Assembly (NCBI RefSeq): GCF_018129985.1
Contig: NZ_JAFCKT010000012.1
Location: forward strand, 114,298-178,297
DNA: 64,000 bases
Direction: 5' to 3'
DNA from: Bradyrhizobium sp. SZCCT0148
GTDB lineage: Bacteria > Pseudomonadota > Alphaproteobacteria > Rhizobiales > Xanthobacteraceae
The notes beneath the pieces are model-generated. The model saw only the letters and a program-made list of their open reading frames with translations, did no database searches and was not told where the DNA came from. Below, in pieces: positions 8,562 through 16,049 of this stretch; within the stretch, counting starts at the first letter, position 1, and every line of letters starts with the position of its first letter. Both the position numbers and the translations under genes were made by a program.

Positions 8562-9170
8562 ATGCGCAAGATCCTGACCGTGCTGGCGGCGCTGGCCTCG
8601 CTGAGCCTCACCAATTGCGGCTACAACGCGATCCAGAGCGAGGACGAGCAGATCAAGGCCAATTGGTCCGAGGTCGTGAACCAGTATCAGCGCCGCGCCG
8701 ATCTCGTGCCCAACCTCGTGAACTCCGTGAAGGGTTTCGCCCAGCAGGAGAAGGACGTGCTGCTCGGCGTCACCAATGCGCGCGCGAAGGTCGGCAGCAT
8801 CCAGGCGACGCCTGAGGTGTTGAACGATCCCGCCGCGTTCCAGAAGTTCCAGGCCGCCCAGGGCGAGCTCTCCAGCGCGCTGTCGCGGTTGCTGGTCGTC
8901 ACCGAGAACTATCCGCAGCTCAAGTCGGATGCCCTGTTCAAGGATTTGATGTCGCAGCTCGAGGGCACCGAGAACCGCATCACGGTGGCGCGCAACCGCT
9001 ACATCAAGTCGGTGCAGGACTACAACGTCACCATCCGCTCGTTCCCGAGCAACCTCACCGCGATGGTGTTCGGCTACAAGGAGAAGCCGAACTTCTCGGT
9101 CGCAAACGAGAAGGAGATCTCGACCGCGCCGAAGGTTGACTTCAACCCGGCACCGGCGCCGTCGAAGTAA
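8562..9170 (+). CDS. lemA: LemA family lipoprotein
   Basis: The 202-residue protein starts with a signal peptide ending in a lipobox-like LTNCGYN (C19), then the LemA signature in which NYNAIQ-like sequence leads into WSEVVNQYQRRADLVPNLV and a long antiparallel helical bundle. LemA proteins are membrane-associated, alpha-helical, with the bulk of the chain outside the cytoplasm; biochemical function is unsettled. GGGAG lies 10 bases before ATG 8562. Downstream are two TPM-domain genes; the lemA plus TPM/YgcG arrangement is widespread and suggests a joint envelope role. Confidence 0.93.
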   Translation: MRKILTVLAALASLSLTNCGYNAIQSEDEQIKANWSEVVNQYQRRADLVPNLVNSVKGFAQQEKDVLLGVTNARAKVGSIQATPEVLNDPAAFQKFQAAQGELSSALSRLLVVTENYPQLKSDALFKDLMSQLEGTENRITVARNRYIKSVQDYNVTIRSFPSNLTAMVFGYKEKPNFSVANEKEISTAPKVDFNPAPAPSK

Positions 9171-9206
9171 GCGCGTTTGGCTTTGATGCCCAACACACAC
9201 TCAGCT

Positions 9207-9307
9207 GTCATTCCCCGCGCAGGCGGGGAATCCAGGACGCCGCGGCCTTTCCGTATCTTGCTGGCGTCTCTGGAATACTGGATCGCCCGGTCAAGCCGGG
9301 CGATGAC
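9207..9307. repeat. Intergenic palindromic repeat, GTCATTCCCCGCG family, overlapping a start codon
   Basis: Outer arms GTCATTCCCCGCG...GGCGATGAC and internal arms AATCCAGGA..ACTGGATC. The right arm contains the ATG (9303) of the following TPM gene. Related copies at 30122-30218 and 36351-36451. Confidence 0.75.
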
Positions 9308-10193
9308 GCTCAGTGTGTGGCGCGCGGTTTTCGTTGCGGCACTCGTCCTCGCCTTCGCGCTCCCCGCCTCCGCCGATGTCGCCGTCCCCGAGCTCACCGG
9401 CCGCGTGGTCGATCAGACCGGCACGCTCTCCAGCAGCGACGTCGCCTCGCTGTCACAAAAGCTGCGCGACTTCGAGACGCGCAAGGGGAGCCAGATCGCC
9501 GTCCTGATCGTGCCGACCACGCAGCCGGAGACGATCGAGCAATTCTCGATCCGGGTCGCGGAGGCCTGGAAGATCGGCCGCAAGAAGGTCGACGACGGCG
9601 CCATCCTCGTTGTGGCCAAGAACGACCGGCATCTGCGCATCGAGGTCGGCTACGGCCTCGAAGGCGCGCTGACCGACGTCACCTCGCGGCGGATCATTGA
9701 CGAAATCATCACGCCAAAATTCAGGAGCGGCGATTTTGGCGGCGGCATCTCCGATGGCGTCGACCGAATGATCCGTGTCATCGACGGCGAGCCGCTGCCT
9801 GTTCCGTCGCCGACCGTGAATTTCGGCAATCTGGACGATATTGCGCCGCTGTTCATCGTGACGCTGTTCGCTTCAATCGGGGTCGGTGGATTCTTCCGGG
9901 CGGTGCTCGGGCGGCTGGTCGGATCGTTGGCGACCGGCGGAATCATCGCCGCGCTCAGCTGGCTCATTCTCGGCTCTTTTACGCTCGCCATGGCTCTTGG
10001 TGCGCTCGGTTTCGTCATCGGCTTCATTGCCGATCTGTTTTCGGCGATCACGCCCGGCCCCGGCCGCTCGCGCGGAGGCTCTTGGTCGAGCGGCTCGTCG
10101 TCGGGTGGCTGGAGCAGCGGATCGTCGAGCAGCGGTGGCTTCAGCGGCGGGGGCGGCAGTTTTGGCGGCGGCGGCGCCTCGGGGAGCTGGTAG
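9303..10193 (+). CDS. YgcG-like TPM-domain membrane protein
   Basis: A 296-residue protein with a Sec signal peptide (residues about 1-22, ending ALPASA), then a TPM domain starting VPELTGRVVDQTGTLSS and containing VLIVPTT and EVGYGLEGALTD. Two membrane helices follow (about residues 180-245), and the tail is a long Ser/Gly-rich stretch (GGSFGGGGASGSW), as in E. coli YgcG and plant TPM proteins. The frame is open back to 9177, but those codons lie in a palindromic repeat, so the ATG at 9303, itself in the repeat's right arm, is the likely start. Only 5 bases separate it from the next TPM gene. Role inferred: envelope maintenance with LemA. Confidence 0.9.
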   Translation: MTLSVWRAVFVAALVLAFALPASADVAVPELTGRVVDQTGTLSSSDVASLSQKLRDFETRKGSQIAVLIVPTTQPETIEQFSIRVAEAWKIGRKKVDDGAILVVAKNDRHLRIEVGYGLEGALTDVTSRRIIDEIITPKFRSGDFGGGISDGVDRMIRVIDGEPLPVPSPTVNFGNLDDIAPLFIVTLFASIGVGGFFRAVLGRLVGSLATGGIIAALSWLILGSFTLAMALGALGFVIGFIADLFSAITPGPGRSRGGSWSSGSSSGGWSSGSSSSGGFSGGGGSFGGGGASGSW

Positions 10194-10198
10194 CGGTC

Positions 10199-10696
10199 AT
10201 GAGCATCAAGCGCATTGCCAGACATCTCGTGCAGCATCATTGGCGCGCACAGCAGATCTTTCCGCCCGCCGTGCTCGGACGCATCGAGCAGGCGATCAAG
10301 CAGGGCGAGACCACCCATTCCGGCCAGGTGCGTTTCGTGGTCGAAGGCGCACTCGACGGCGCGCCGCTGTTCCGCAACCAGCCGGCGCGCGCTCGCGCGC
10401 TCGACGTGTTCTCGCATCTGCGCATCTGGGACACCGCGCATAACAACGGCGTCCTGATCTATCTCCTGCTCGCCGACCGCGACGTCGAGATCGTCGCCGA
10501 CCGCGGCATTCATGCCAAGGTCGGTGCAGAGGGCTGGGAGCGCATCTGCCGCGCGATGGAGGCCGAGTTCGCCGCCGGCCAGTTCGAGCGCGGCGTGATC
10601 GGCGGCATCGCAGCGGTGTCGCGCGAATTGTCGCGGCACTTCCCGCCGCAGGGCCCGCAGAGCAACGAGCTGCCGGATGTGCCAGTCGTGATGTGA
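10199..10696 (+). CDS. Second TPM-domain protein, cytoplasmic type
   Basis: A 165-residue protein homologous to the TPM fold but without signal peptide or glycine tail. Diagnostic segments are GQVRFVVEG, VLIYLLLADRDVEIVADRGIH and a C-terminal amphipathic region with GVIGGIAAVSREL. It is commonly encoded next to a YgcG-type gene and LemA, as here. ATG 10199 overlaps the region just after the upstream stop (TAG 10191-10193), implying coupled translation. Function is not known; the D/E-rich loop may bind calcium as suggested for plant TPM proteins, but no residue assignment is safe. Confidence 0.85.
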   Translation: MSIKRIARHLVQHHWRAQQIFPPAVLGRIEQAIKQGETTHSGQVRFVVEGALDGAPLFRNQPARARALDVFSHLRIWDTAHNNGVLIYLLLADRDVEIVADRGIHAKVGAEGWERICRAMEAEFAAGQFERGVIGGIAAVSRELSRHFPPQGPQSNELPDVPVVM

Positions 10697-10730
10697 GCGA
10701 GTGTGATGTGAGGTGGGTGCTGCCTCCGCC

Positions 10731-10794
10731 GTCATTGCCGATCAGACCGCCTCTGCGGAAAGATCCCGGATTGCTTCGCTGCGCGCGCAATGAC
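10731..10794. repeat. Intergenic repeat, GTCATTGC/GCAATGAC family (short copy)
   Basis: Arms GTCATTGC..GCAATGAC with inner CCGCCTCTGCGGAA and GGATTGCTTCGC. Relatives at 14631-14710, 31889-32001 and 58069-58154. It occupies the first part of the roughly 300-base gene-free stretch 10697-10996; the rest (10795-10996) has no gene I can support and probably holds the promoter of the following gene. Confidence 0.75.
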
Positions 10795-10996
10795 GGTGAG
10801 AGAGCCAAGCCTATTCCGCGGCCGTTCATCTTGCCCCGGTTACAAATTGTTTCACGCCCGCCACACCGGTTCCATCTTCCCGGCTCAATTCAGCCCCTGA
10901 TGACTTCCTAAAATTTCGGTAAGCGGGTCCGCAAGTAAGGATTTCGCAAGCAATGAAAGTTACCAAAAGGTCAACCCAGACTGGAGTATTTGAGCC

Positions 10997-12013
10997 GTGA
11001 GCGAACCAATGCCCGAGCAGGCTGCCCAGGACACCGGCGTCGTCGAAGCTGCCGCGACCGCGCCGCAGACCGTCGAGGCTGCCGGGATCGAGGCGCCCTC
11101 GATTGCGCCGGACCACGAGGCGCCGCCCAAGCCTGATCCGGTCAAGCCTGATCCGGTCAAGGTCGAGCCGCCAAAAATCGAAGCATCCCGGATTGAGGCT
11201 CCAAAGCTCGAAGCCAAAGCCGAAACCAGGCCCGAGCCGAAGCCCGGCAAGCTCATCGTCATGGCGCCCTCGGAGCGGTCGTGGAACGGCTCTCGGGACC
11301 GCGAGGATTTTGCTCCGAATGTGAAGGCGGACGAGGCGCGCGAAACCGGCAGCAAGCGCCGCCTGTCCGCGATGGCCGCGGTGGTGGCGATCGCGGCGAG
11401 CGTCGGCGCGATCAGCGGCGCGCTCGCAACGGCCGGTATGATGCATTTCGCCGCACCGGCCCAGGCGCCGGTGCAGGTCGCCGATACCAGCGCGCTCGAT
11501 GCTTCGGTTGCCCGGATCGATGCCGACCTCGTCGCGCTCAAGGCCAATGTCGAGCACAGTTCGAAAACCGGCGTCACCCAGTTCAACCGGGCCAACGACC
11601 GTCTCGACAAGCTCGAGAAGGCGCAGGCCGAGCCGATGGCCAGGATCGCAAAACTCTCCGAGACCGTCGACAAGCTCCGTGCCGCGCCGCCCGCGGCCCC
11701 CGCACAGGCCGCCGCGTCGCCTGCAAAGGAGACCACCGGCTCGATCGCGCCGGCGCAGGTTGCGACCGCCGCCGCCGCCGCACCGGCTCCGGTGACTGCC
11801 GCGCCCAAGGCCGATGTCGGTCGCCTGCCGACGGTCGACGGCTGGCGGCTCCGCAACGCCGGCAATGGCGGCGCACTGATCGAGGGGCGCGACGGGCTCT
11901 ACGAGGTCTATCCCGGCGATCCCATCCCGGGCCTCGGCCGCGTCGATGCAATCCGCCGCCAGGATGGCCGCTGGGTTGTCGTCACCAGCAAGGGGCTGAT
12001 CGTCTCGCGCTGA
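10997..12013 (+). CDS. Single-pass membrane protein with PilP/GspC-like C-terminus
   Basis: A 338-residue protein in four parts: a proline/glutamate-rich cytoplasmic segment (about 1-100) with tandem KPDPVKPDPV and PPKIEA-type repeats; one transmembrane helix (about 120-150); a coiled-coil segment with KLEKAQ; and, after an Ala/Pro linker, a compact C-terminal domain (about 275-338) with the pattern LYEVYPGDPIPGLGRV followed by WVVVTSKGLI. This last pattern resembles the beta domain of pilus assembly PilP and type II secretion GspC, where it docks to the secretin; that is inference from pattern. The start is GTG 10997, preceded by GGAG at correct spacing. No secretin or pilus genes are nearby. 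A strong terminator follows. Confidence 0.8.
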   Translation: MSEPMPEQAAQDTGVVEAAATAPQTVEAAGIEAPSIAPDHEAPPKPDPVKPDPVKVEPPKIEASRIEAPKLEAKAETRPEPKPGKLIVMAPSERSWNGSRDREDFAPNVKADEARETGSKRRLSAMAAVVAIAASVGAISGALATAGMMHFAAPAQAPVQVADTSALDASVARIDADLVALKANVEHSSKTGVTQFNRANDRLDKLEKAQAEPMARIAKLSETVDKLRAAPPAAPAQAAASPAKETTGSIAPAQVATAAAAAPAPVTAAPKADVGRLPTVDGWRLRNAGNGGALIEGRDGLYEVYPGDPIPGLGRVDAIRRQDGRWVVVTSKGLIVSR

Positions 12014-12034
12014 GCAGCCCGGATACGGCTCTCG

Positions 12035-12068
12035 AAAGGCGCTTCACCACCATGTGAAGCGCCTTTTT
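12035..12068 (+). terminator. Rho-independent terminator
   Basis: Perfect 13-base-pair stem (12035-12047 with 12054-12066), 6-base loop CACCAT, running into a T-rich stretch. It ends the transcript of the upstream PilP-like gene, 22 bases after its stop. Confidence 0.93.
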
Positions 12069-12105
12069 GCTTGAATAGGCCGACCGCCGCGGTGTTACGT
12101 CAGGC

Positions 12106-13614
12106 ATGAGCCGCGCGTTGCGAATTCTCCTTGCTGCCGCCGTCCTGCTTGGCGGTGCCGCCGCGCTATCGGCCGCAGAGATTGCGCCGTTGACGCGCGG
12201 CACGGCCGTCACCGATCCTGCTTTACTGCGCAGGCTCGACGAGAGCGATGCATTCACGCTCCAGCGCCTGTTGTCGCCGGAACGAACGGCCGACGGCCCG
12301 CTGACGACCGAGCGGCTGTTCGCGTCGCTGCCCCAGCTCAAGGACATTCCGCCGGCGATCGATGCGGAGTTCGACCGCTACATCGTCAGCCAGAAGACGG
12401 CCTATCCAACTGAGACCATCGGCGTCGGCGAAGGCTTCGACGTGCAGCTGTTCGATCGGGCCAATCTGAATTCCCGCGACACGCGCTTCGTGCTGGCCGG
12501 CATCGTCAACCGCATGGACCGTGCCTACGCGTTGGAGGAGTCCTGCGGCGAGATACGGCTGATCTACCGTCTCGCGCGGTTCGACGGCACGACCGCGACG
12601 CGGCTGCCGATGACGCTCAATCTGGTGATGAAGGCGCGCGACGCACGACGGACAGACGCACAGGGCACGCCGATCAGTTGCGCCGAGATCGCGCGGCGCT
12701 GGCTCGACCATGGCAATTGGCAGGAGCTGATTGGCAGTCGAGACGACGCCATGCTCGATCGCATCGAGACCAATATTCAGCTCTCGGTCGCGGCGAAATC
12801 GGCGCTGCATGATTTCCGCTCCGACTATCTGCTCAAGGTGTTCAAATACGACGCCGCCACCAAGACATTCGCAGAATCGACGCTGGAGAACCAGATCGAC
12901 CGCGACCGGATCATGGCGGACGATGGGCTTCGGCGCGATTTCAAGGATTGGCTGCTCGCACCCCAAAATCTTCGCGAGCTCGATCGCGGCACCGTGCTGA
13001 TCCCCGAGAAATTCCTGGCCAGGAGTGCGGTGGTGCCGACGCCAGCCGGCCTCGATGCTTCGGCACTGCAGCCTGAATTCGGCATGATGCAAGGGGAGGG
13101 CAAAGGCGAGCCGGTCTTCACCGATAACGACGTGGTCGGTGCGTTGAAGCAGGCGGCCGCGCGCGGTGACATGCAGAACATCCGCTCGGTCGCAGGCTTC
13201 CAGCGCCGTCTCAACGACGTCACCTGCTCAGGTTGTCACCAGACCCGCGGCATCGGTGGCTTTCACTTTCCGGGCGTGGATTGGCTGGCGGACAAGCCGT
13301 CGAATTCCACCATCGTGCCGGCGTCGCCGCATTTTGTCGGCGACCAGCTCCGCCGCCGCGACATCCTGACCGCCTTCGCCGCGGGCAAGCGTCCTGATTT
13401 CTCGCGCGGATTTGCGAGCCGGCCGCAGACCCGCGGTAGCCGCCAGCTCGCCGGGAGCGAGTATGAAGACGGCTGGGGCGCACATTGTTCCCTGCAGGCG
13501 GGACCTGGAACGCCGGACAAGAGTTTTACGTCATGGAGCTGTGCTACAGGCTTGACCTGTCAGGCCGCCACGGCTTCACGCCACATCGGCATGTGCTTCA
13601 TCAAGACGCGTTAG
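12106..13614 (+). CDS. Secreted protein with one CxxCH heme-type motif, uncharacterised
   Basis: A 502-residue protein with a clear Sec signal peptide (cleavage near residue 24, ALSAAE). Most of the chain has no domain I recognise. Residues around 373-377 read CSGCH followed by QTRGIGGFHFPG, a c-type heme attachment motif, and further cysteines occur in the tail (HCSLQ, WSCATGLTCQ, MCFIKTR), suggesting disulfides in the periplasm. The conserved-looking central block (VLAGIVNRMDR, GEIRLIYRL) suggests a family of its own rather than a cytochrome c fold. Possible roles are a periplasmic redox enzyme or an electron-accepting carrier; neither is shown. Followed 34 bases later by a small membrane protein gene. 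Confidence 0.8.
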   Translation: MSRALRILLAAAVLLGGAAALSAAEIAPLTRGTAVTDPALLRRLDESDAFTLQRLLSPERTADGPLTTERLFASLPQLKDIPPAIDAEFDRYIVSQKTAYPTETIGVGEGFDVQLFDRANLNSRDTRFVLAGIVNRMDRAYALEESCGEIRLIYRLARFDGTTATRLPMTLNLVMKARDARRTDAQGTPISCAEIARRWLDHGNWQELIGSRDDAMLDRIETNIQLSVAAKSALHDFRSDYLLKVFKYDAATKTFAESTLENQIDRDRIMADDGLRRDFKDWLLAPQNLRELDRGTVLIPEKFLARSAVVPTPAGLDASALQPEFGMMQGEGKGEPVFTDNDVVGALKQAAARGDMQNIRSVAGFQRRLNDVTCSGCHQTRGIGGFHFPGVDWLADKPSNSTIVPASPHFVGDQLRRRDILTAFAAGKRPDFSRGFASRPQTRGSRQLAGSEYEDGWGAHCSLQAGPGTPDKSFTSWSCATGLTCQAATASRHIGMCFIKTR

Positions 13615-13648
13615 GCCAACGAGCGATCTGCAAGCGATTGGATGACCC

Positions 13649-13813
13649 ATGACGGATAGCAGCAACGCCAACAAGTCGCGCAATCGCGAGATCGCGCGCA
13701 ATGAGGAAGCCAAGCAGGTCGCCGGCAGCGCTCGCGTCAGCCTCTGGGCGATCGCGGTGGCCGTCATCGCAGGAGGGATCCTCTTCACGCTCGGCTGGCT
13801 GGGGATGCGGTAG
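13649..13813 (+). CDS. Small single-span membrane protein, 54 residues
   Basis: ATG 13649 to TAG 13813. A charged N-terminal half (NKSRNREIARNEEAK) precedes one hydrophobic helix (about residues 30-50: LWAIAVAVIAGGILFTLGWL). The coding bias matches neighbours (GC-rich third positions) and the hydrophobic/charged partition is protein-like, so I judge it real although short. Function unknown; it could be cotranscribed with the CxxCH protein upstream. Confidence 0.6.
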   Translation: MTDSSNANKSRNREIARNEEAKQVAGSARVSLWAIAVAVIAGGILFTLGWLGMR

Positions 13814-13820
13814 CGGCGCT

Positions 13821-13906
13821 GTCGTCATGCCCGGGCTTGTCCGGGCATCCACGTTCTCGTCTCAGCGCTCAAGATCGTGGATGGCCGGGACAGGCCCGGC
13901 CACGAC
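13821..13906. repeat. Intergenic palindromic repeat, GTCATGCCCGGGCTTG family
   Basis: Arms GTCGTCATGCCCGGGCTTGT / ACAGGCCCGGCCACGAC, same family as 2466-2548. It lies between convergent genes and may contribute to transcription termination on both strands. Confidence 0.8.
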
Positions 13907-13933
13907 GGAGCCGCGCTTCCGCGCTGGCGCATT

Positions 13934-14581
13934 TCACTTCGCGTAGTTCGTCATCCGGTTGCCCGGCAGCAGATCATAGGCCGGCTTCCAGCCGGGGAGG
14001 GCGGCCATCCGGCCGAGCCAGGCGTGGATGGCGGGATGGCTCGCCGCGAAATCGAAGCCGTGCTCGTCGCTGGGATAGTGCAGATAGGCCATCATCGAGA
14101 TGTCGGCGACCGTCGGCCTCGCACCGATCGCGAAGTCATTGTGCTGGAGATGGCCGTCGAGGATGCCGAGGAAGTCCTCGAGCCGGCGCCGAAAGTGCTT
14201 CAGCACCTGCGGGTCGTTCTTCTCGGTGAAGGCGCGCATGAAGCGGTAGGTCGCCATGTAGCCGGTAAGCTTGTGGTTGTCCCAGAACAGCCAGCGCAGC
14301 AGCTCGAACTTCTCGTCCTCCGTCTTGGCGCCGAAACGGCCGTATTGCTCGGAGAGCTTCAACAGCAGCGGCGCCGTCTGCGTCATCTTCACGCCGTCGA
14401 CTTCAAGGACGGGAATCTCGCCCATCTCGTTGACGGCCTTGCGCCATTCCGCCGTCCGCGTGACGCCGCCGCCGAAATCGGTCCACACCGGCTCGAACGT
14501 CTCGCCGCACAGCGTCAGCATCAGCGCCAGCTTGTAGCTGTTGCCGGATTCGGGGAAGTAGTGCAGGCGGTAGTTGGGCAT
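13934..14581 (-). CDS. Glutathione S-transferase family protein
   Basis: A 215-residue protein with an N-terminal thioredoxin-fold domain (LHYFPESGNSYKLAL, where Ser12 or Ser15 may activate glutathione; GEIPVLEVDG with the cis-proline) and a C-terminal all-helical domain containing the N-capping motif region PTVADISMMAYL. Such proteins conjugate or reduce substrates with glutathione. Nothing nearby suggests the substrate. Transcribed away from a repeat at 14631-14710 that probably separates it from the CoA transferase gene. Confidence 0.9.
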   Translation of the reverse strand: MPNYRLHYFPESGNSYKLALMLTLCGETFEPVWTDFGGGVTRTAEWRKAVNEMGEIPVLEVDGVKMTQTAPLLLKLSEQYGRFGAKTEDEKFELLRWLFWDNHKLTGYMATYRFMRAFTEKNDPQVLKHFRRRLEDFLGILDGHLQHNDFAIGARPTVADISMMAYLHYPSDEHGFDFAASHPAIHAWLGRMAALPGWKPAYDLLPGNRMTNYAK

Positions 14582-14630
14582 GGGACCTCGCGAGGCGTGA
14601 TGTTGGCGGCGAAGCTACATCGCCCCGCAT

Positions 14631-14710
14631 CGTCCTTGCGAGCGCGGCGAAGCAATCCAGCAATGCATCCGCGGCGACACTCCGGGGTGCTTAGCTGCGC
14701 TCGCAGGGAA
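14631..14710. repeat. Intergenic repeat, GCAATCC/GCGCTCGCA family
   Basis: Contains CGTCCTTGCGAGCGCGGCGA..AAGCAATCC and the distal GCTGCGCTCGCA arm. Degenerate copy of the GTCATTGC family seen at 10731, 31889 and 58069. Confidence 0.65.
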
Positions 14711-14728
14711 GGAGCTTGCGGGGCGAGC

Positions 14729-15934
14729 CTACCCTACCGCCCCCGATGACCGTAGCTGCCTGATCGCGGCCTCGTCGTATCCCGCCTCACGCAAAATCTC
14801 GTCACTGTGCTCGCCGACGCCGGGCGGCTTGCGCGGCTGGACCTTCTTGGTGCCGTCGATCCAGATCGGGCTGGAGATGGTGAGCATGGTATCGTTCTCG
14901 AATGGCACCAGCACCTCGTTGTCCAGCATCTGCTTGTCGTTCGGGATGTCGTCGAGAATGGCGACGACGCCGAACACGAGGCCGTTGCCGTCGAGGATCT
15001 TGCGCCATTCGGCGAGGTCCCGGGTTGCGAAGGTCTCGTCGAAGATCTTGATCAGCTCCACCGAGCGGGCGTGACGGTCGGCCTTGGTGGCGAAGCGCGG
15101 ATCGTTGATGAGGTCTTCGCGCCCCAGGCACTTCGCCAGCGCGGGAAACTGTTTCTCCTCGCTCAGCAGCGACAGGATCAGCCAGCGGCCGTCCTTGCAC
15201 TGATAGTGGTTGGCGACCGCGTTCAGCGCGCGTTCGCGCGGACGCCGCTCGCCGAATGTGGCGCCGCAGAGCTTGGCCTGCGCCAGCACGCTCGCGGCCC
15301 AGACGCCGTTCGCCATCAGATTGGAGGCGACGTGCGAGCCCTTGCCGGTCTTCTCGCGCTGATACAGCGCAGTGACGATGGCGCCGTAGAACGCCATGGC
15401 GCAGGGGTGGTCGCCCATGCCGGCGACGGAGCGGGCCGGGGTGGTGTCGGTGTCGGCGCGGACCAGATCCATCAGGCCGGAGCGCGCCCAATAGGCGTTG
15501 CTGTCAAAGCCGGGCTTGTTGGCCTCCTCGCCCTTTTCGCCATAGCCGGTGAAGGAAGCGTAGATCAGCCGGTCGTTGAGATGGGCGAGATGGTCATAGG
15601 TGATGCCAAGCTTGGCGCGCACCGGCGGCGGCATGTTGGTGATGAAGACGTCGGCTTCTTCGACCAGCTTGTAGAGCACGGCCTGCGCCTCGGGCTTTGC
15701 GAGGTCGAGCGCGATGCTCTTCTTGTTGCGCGCTTCCAGCAGCCAGGCGAAATTATGCTCGCCAGTGGGATAGCCAGGCAGGTTCGGCAAATTGCGATAG
15801 GGATCGCCGGCGCCGGGCGGCTCGATCTTGATGACATCGGCGCCGAAATCCGACAGCACGGTCGCGGCCGCGGGCGCTGCGATGAAGCTCGCGCAGTCCA
15901 GAACCTTCAGGCCCGAAAAGATGCCCTTTTCCAT
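14729..15934 (-). CDS. Class III (CaiB/BaiF) CoA transferase
   Basis: A 401-residue protein with the family's N-terminus (LKVLDCASFIAAPAAATVLSDFGADVIKIEPP), the catalytic aspartate in GFDSNAYWARSG (about residue 150), and the GKGSHV segment. These enzymes move CoA between carboxylic acids through an aspartyl-CoA intermediate. The substrate is not deducible; the sequence resembles the group annotated as alpha-methylacyl-CoA racemase/formyl-CoA transferase relatives. It stands alone between the GST and putA genes, separated by 115 bases from the putA stop. Confidence 0.9.
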   Translation of the reverse strand: MEKGIFSGLKVLDCASFIAAPAAATVLSDFGADVIKIEPPGAGDPYRNLPNLPGYPTGEHNFAWLLEARNKKSIALDLAKPEAQAVLYKLVEEADVFITNMPPPVRAKLGITYDHLAHLNDRLIYASFTGYGEKGEEANKPGFDSNAYWARSGLMDLVRADTDTTPARSVAGMGDHPCAMAFYGAIVTALYQREKTGKGSHVASNLMANGVWAASVLAQAKLCGATFGERRPRERALNAVANHYQCKDGRWLILSLLSEEKQFPALAKCLGREDLINDPRFATKADRHARSVELIKIFDETFATRDLAEWRKILDGNGLVFGVVAILDDIPNDKQMLDNEVLVPFENDTMLTISSPIWIDGTKKVQPRKPPGVGEHSDEILREAGYDEAAIRQLRSSGAVG

Positions 15935-16049
15935 CGCGGCGTAGCTCCCTCGCTCTTGTCGTTTCCCGCGCGCTGGAATTGACGCGGGCAGGTGATGGCA
16001 GCATTAGACCGATGTTTCCGCGGGATGCAACGGCGTCCGGCGCAGGGCC

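Noticed and set aside
8562..10696. A full lemA-TPM 'toxin/phage' cluster
   Set aside because: The three genes match common housekeeping LemA/TPM arrangements; nothing points to defence or toxin function.
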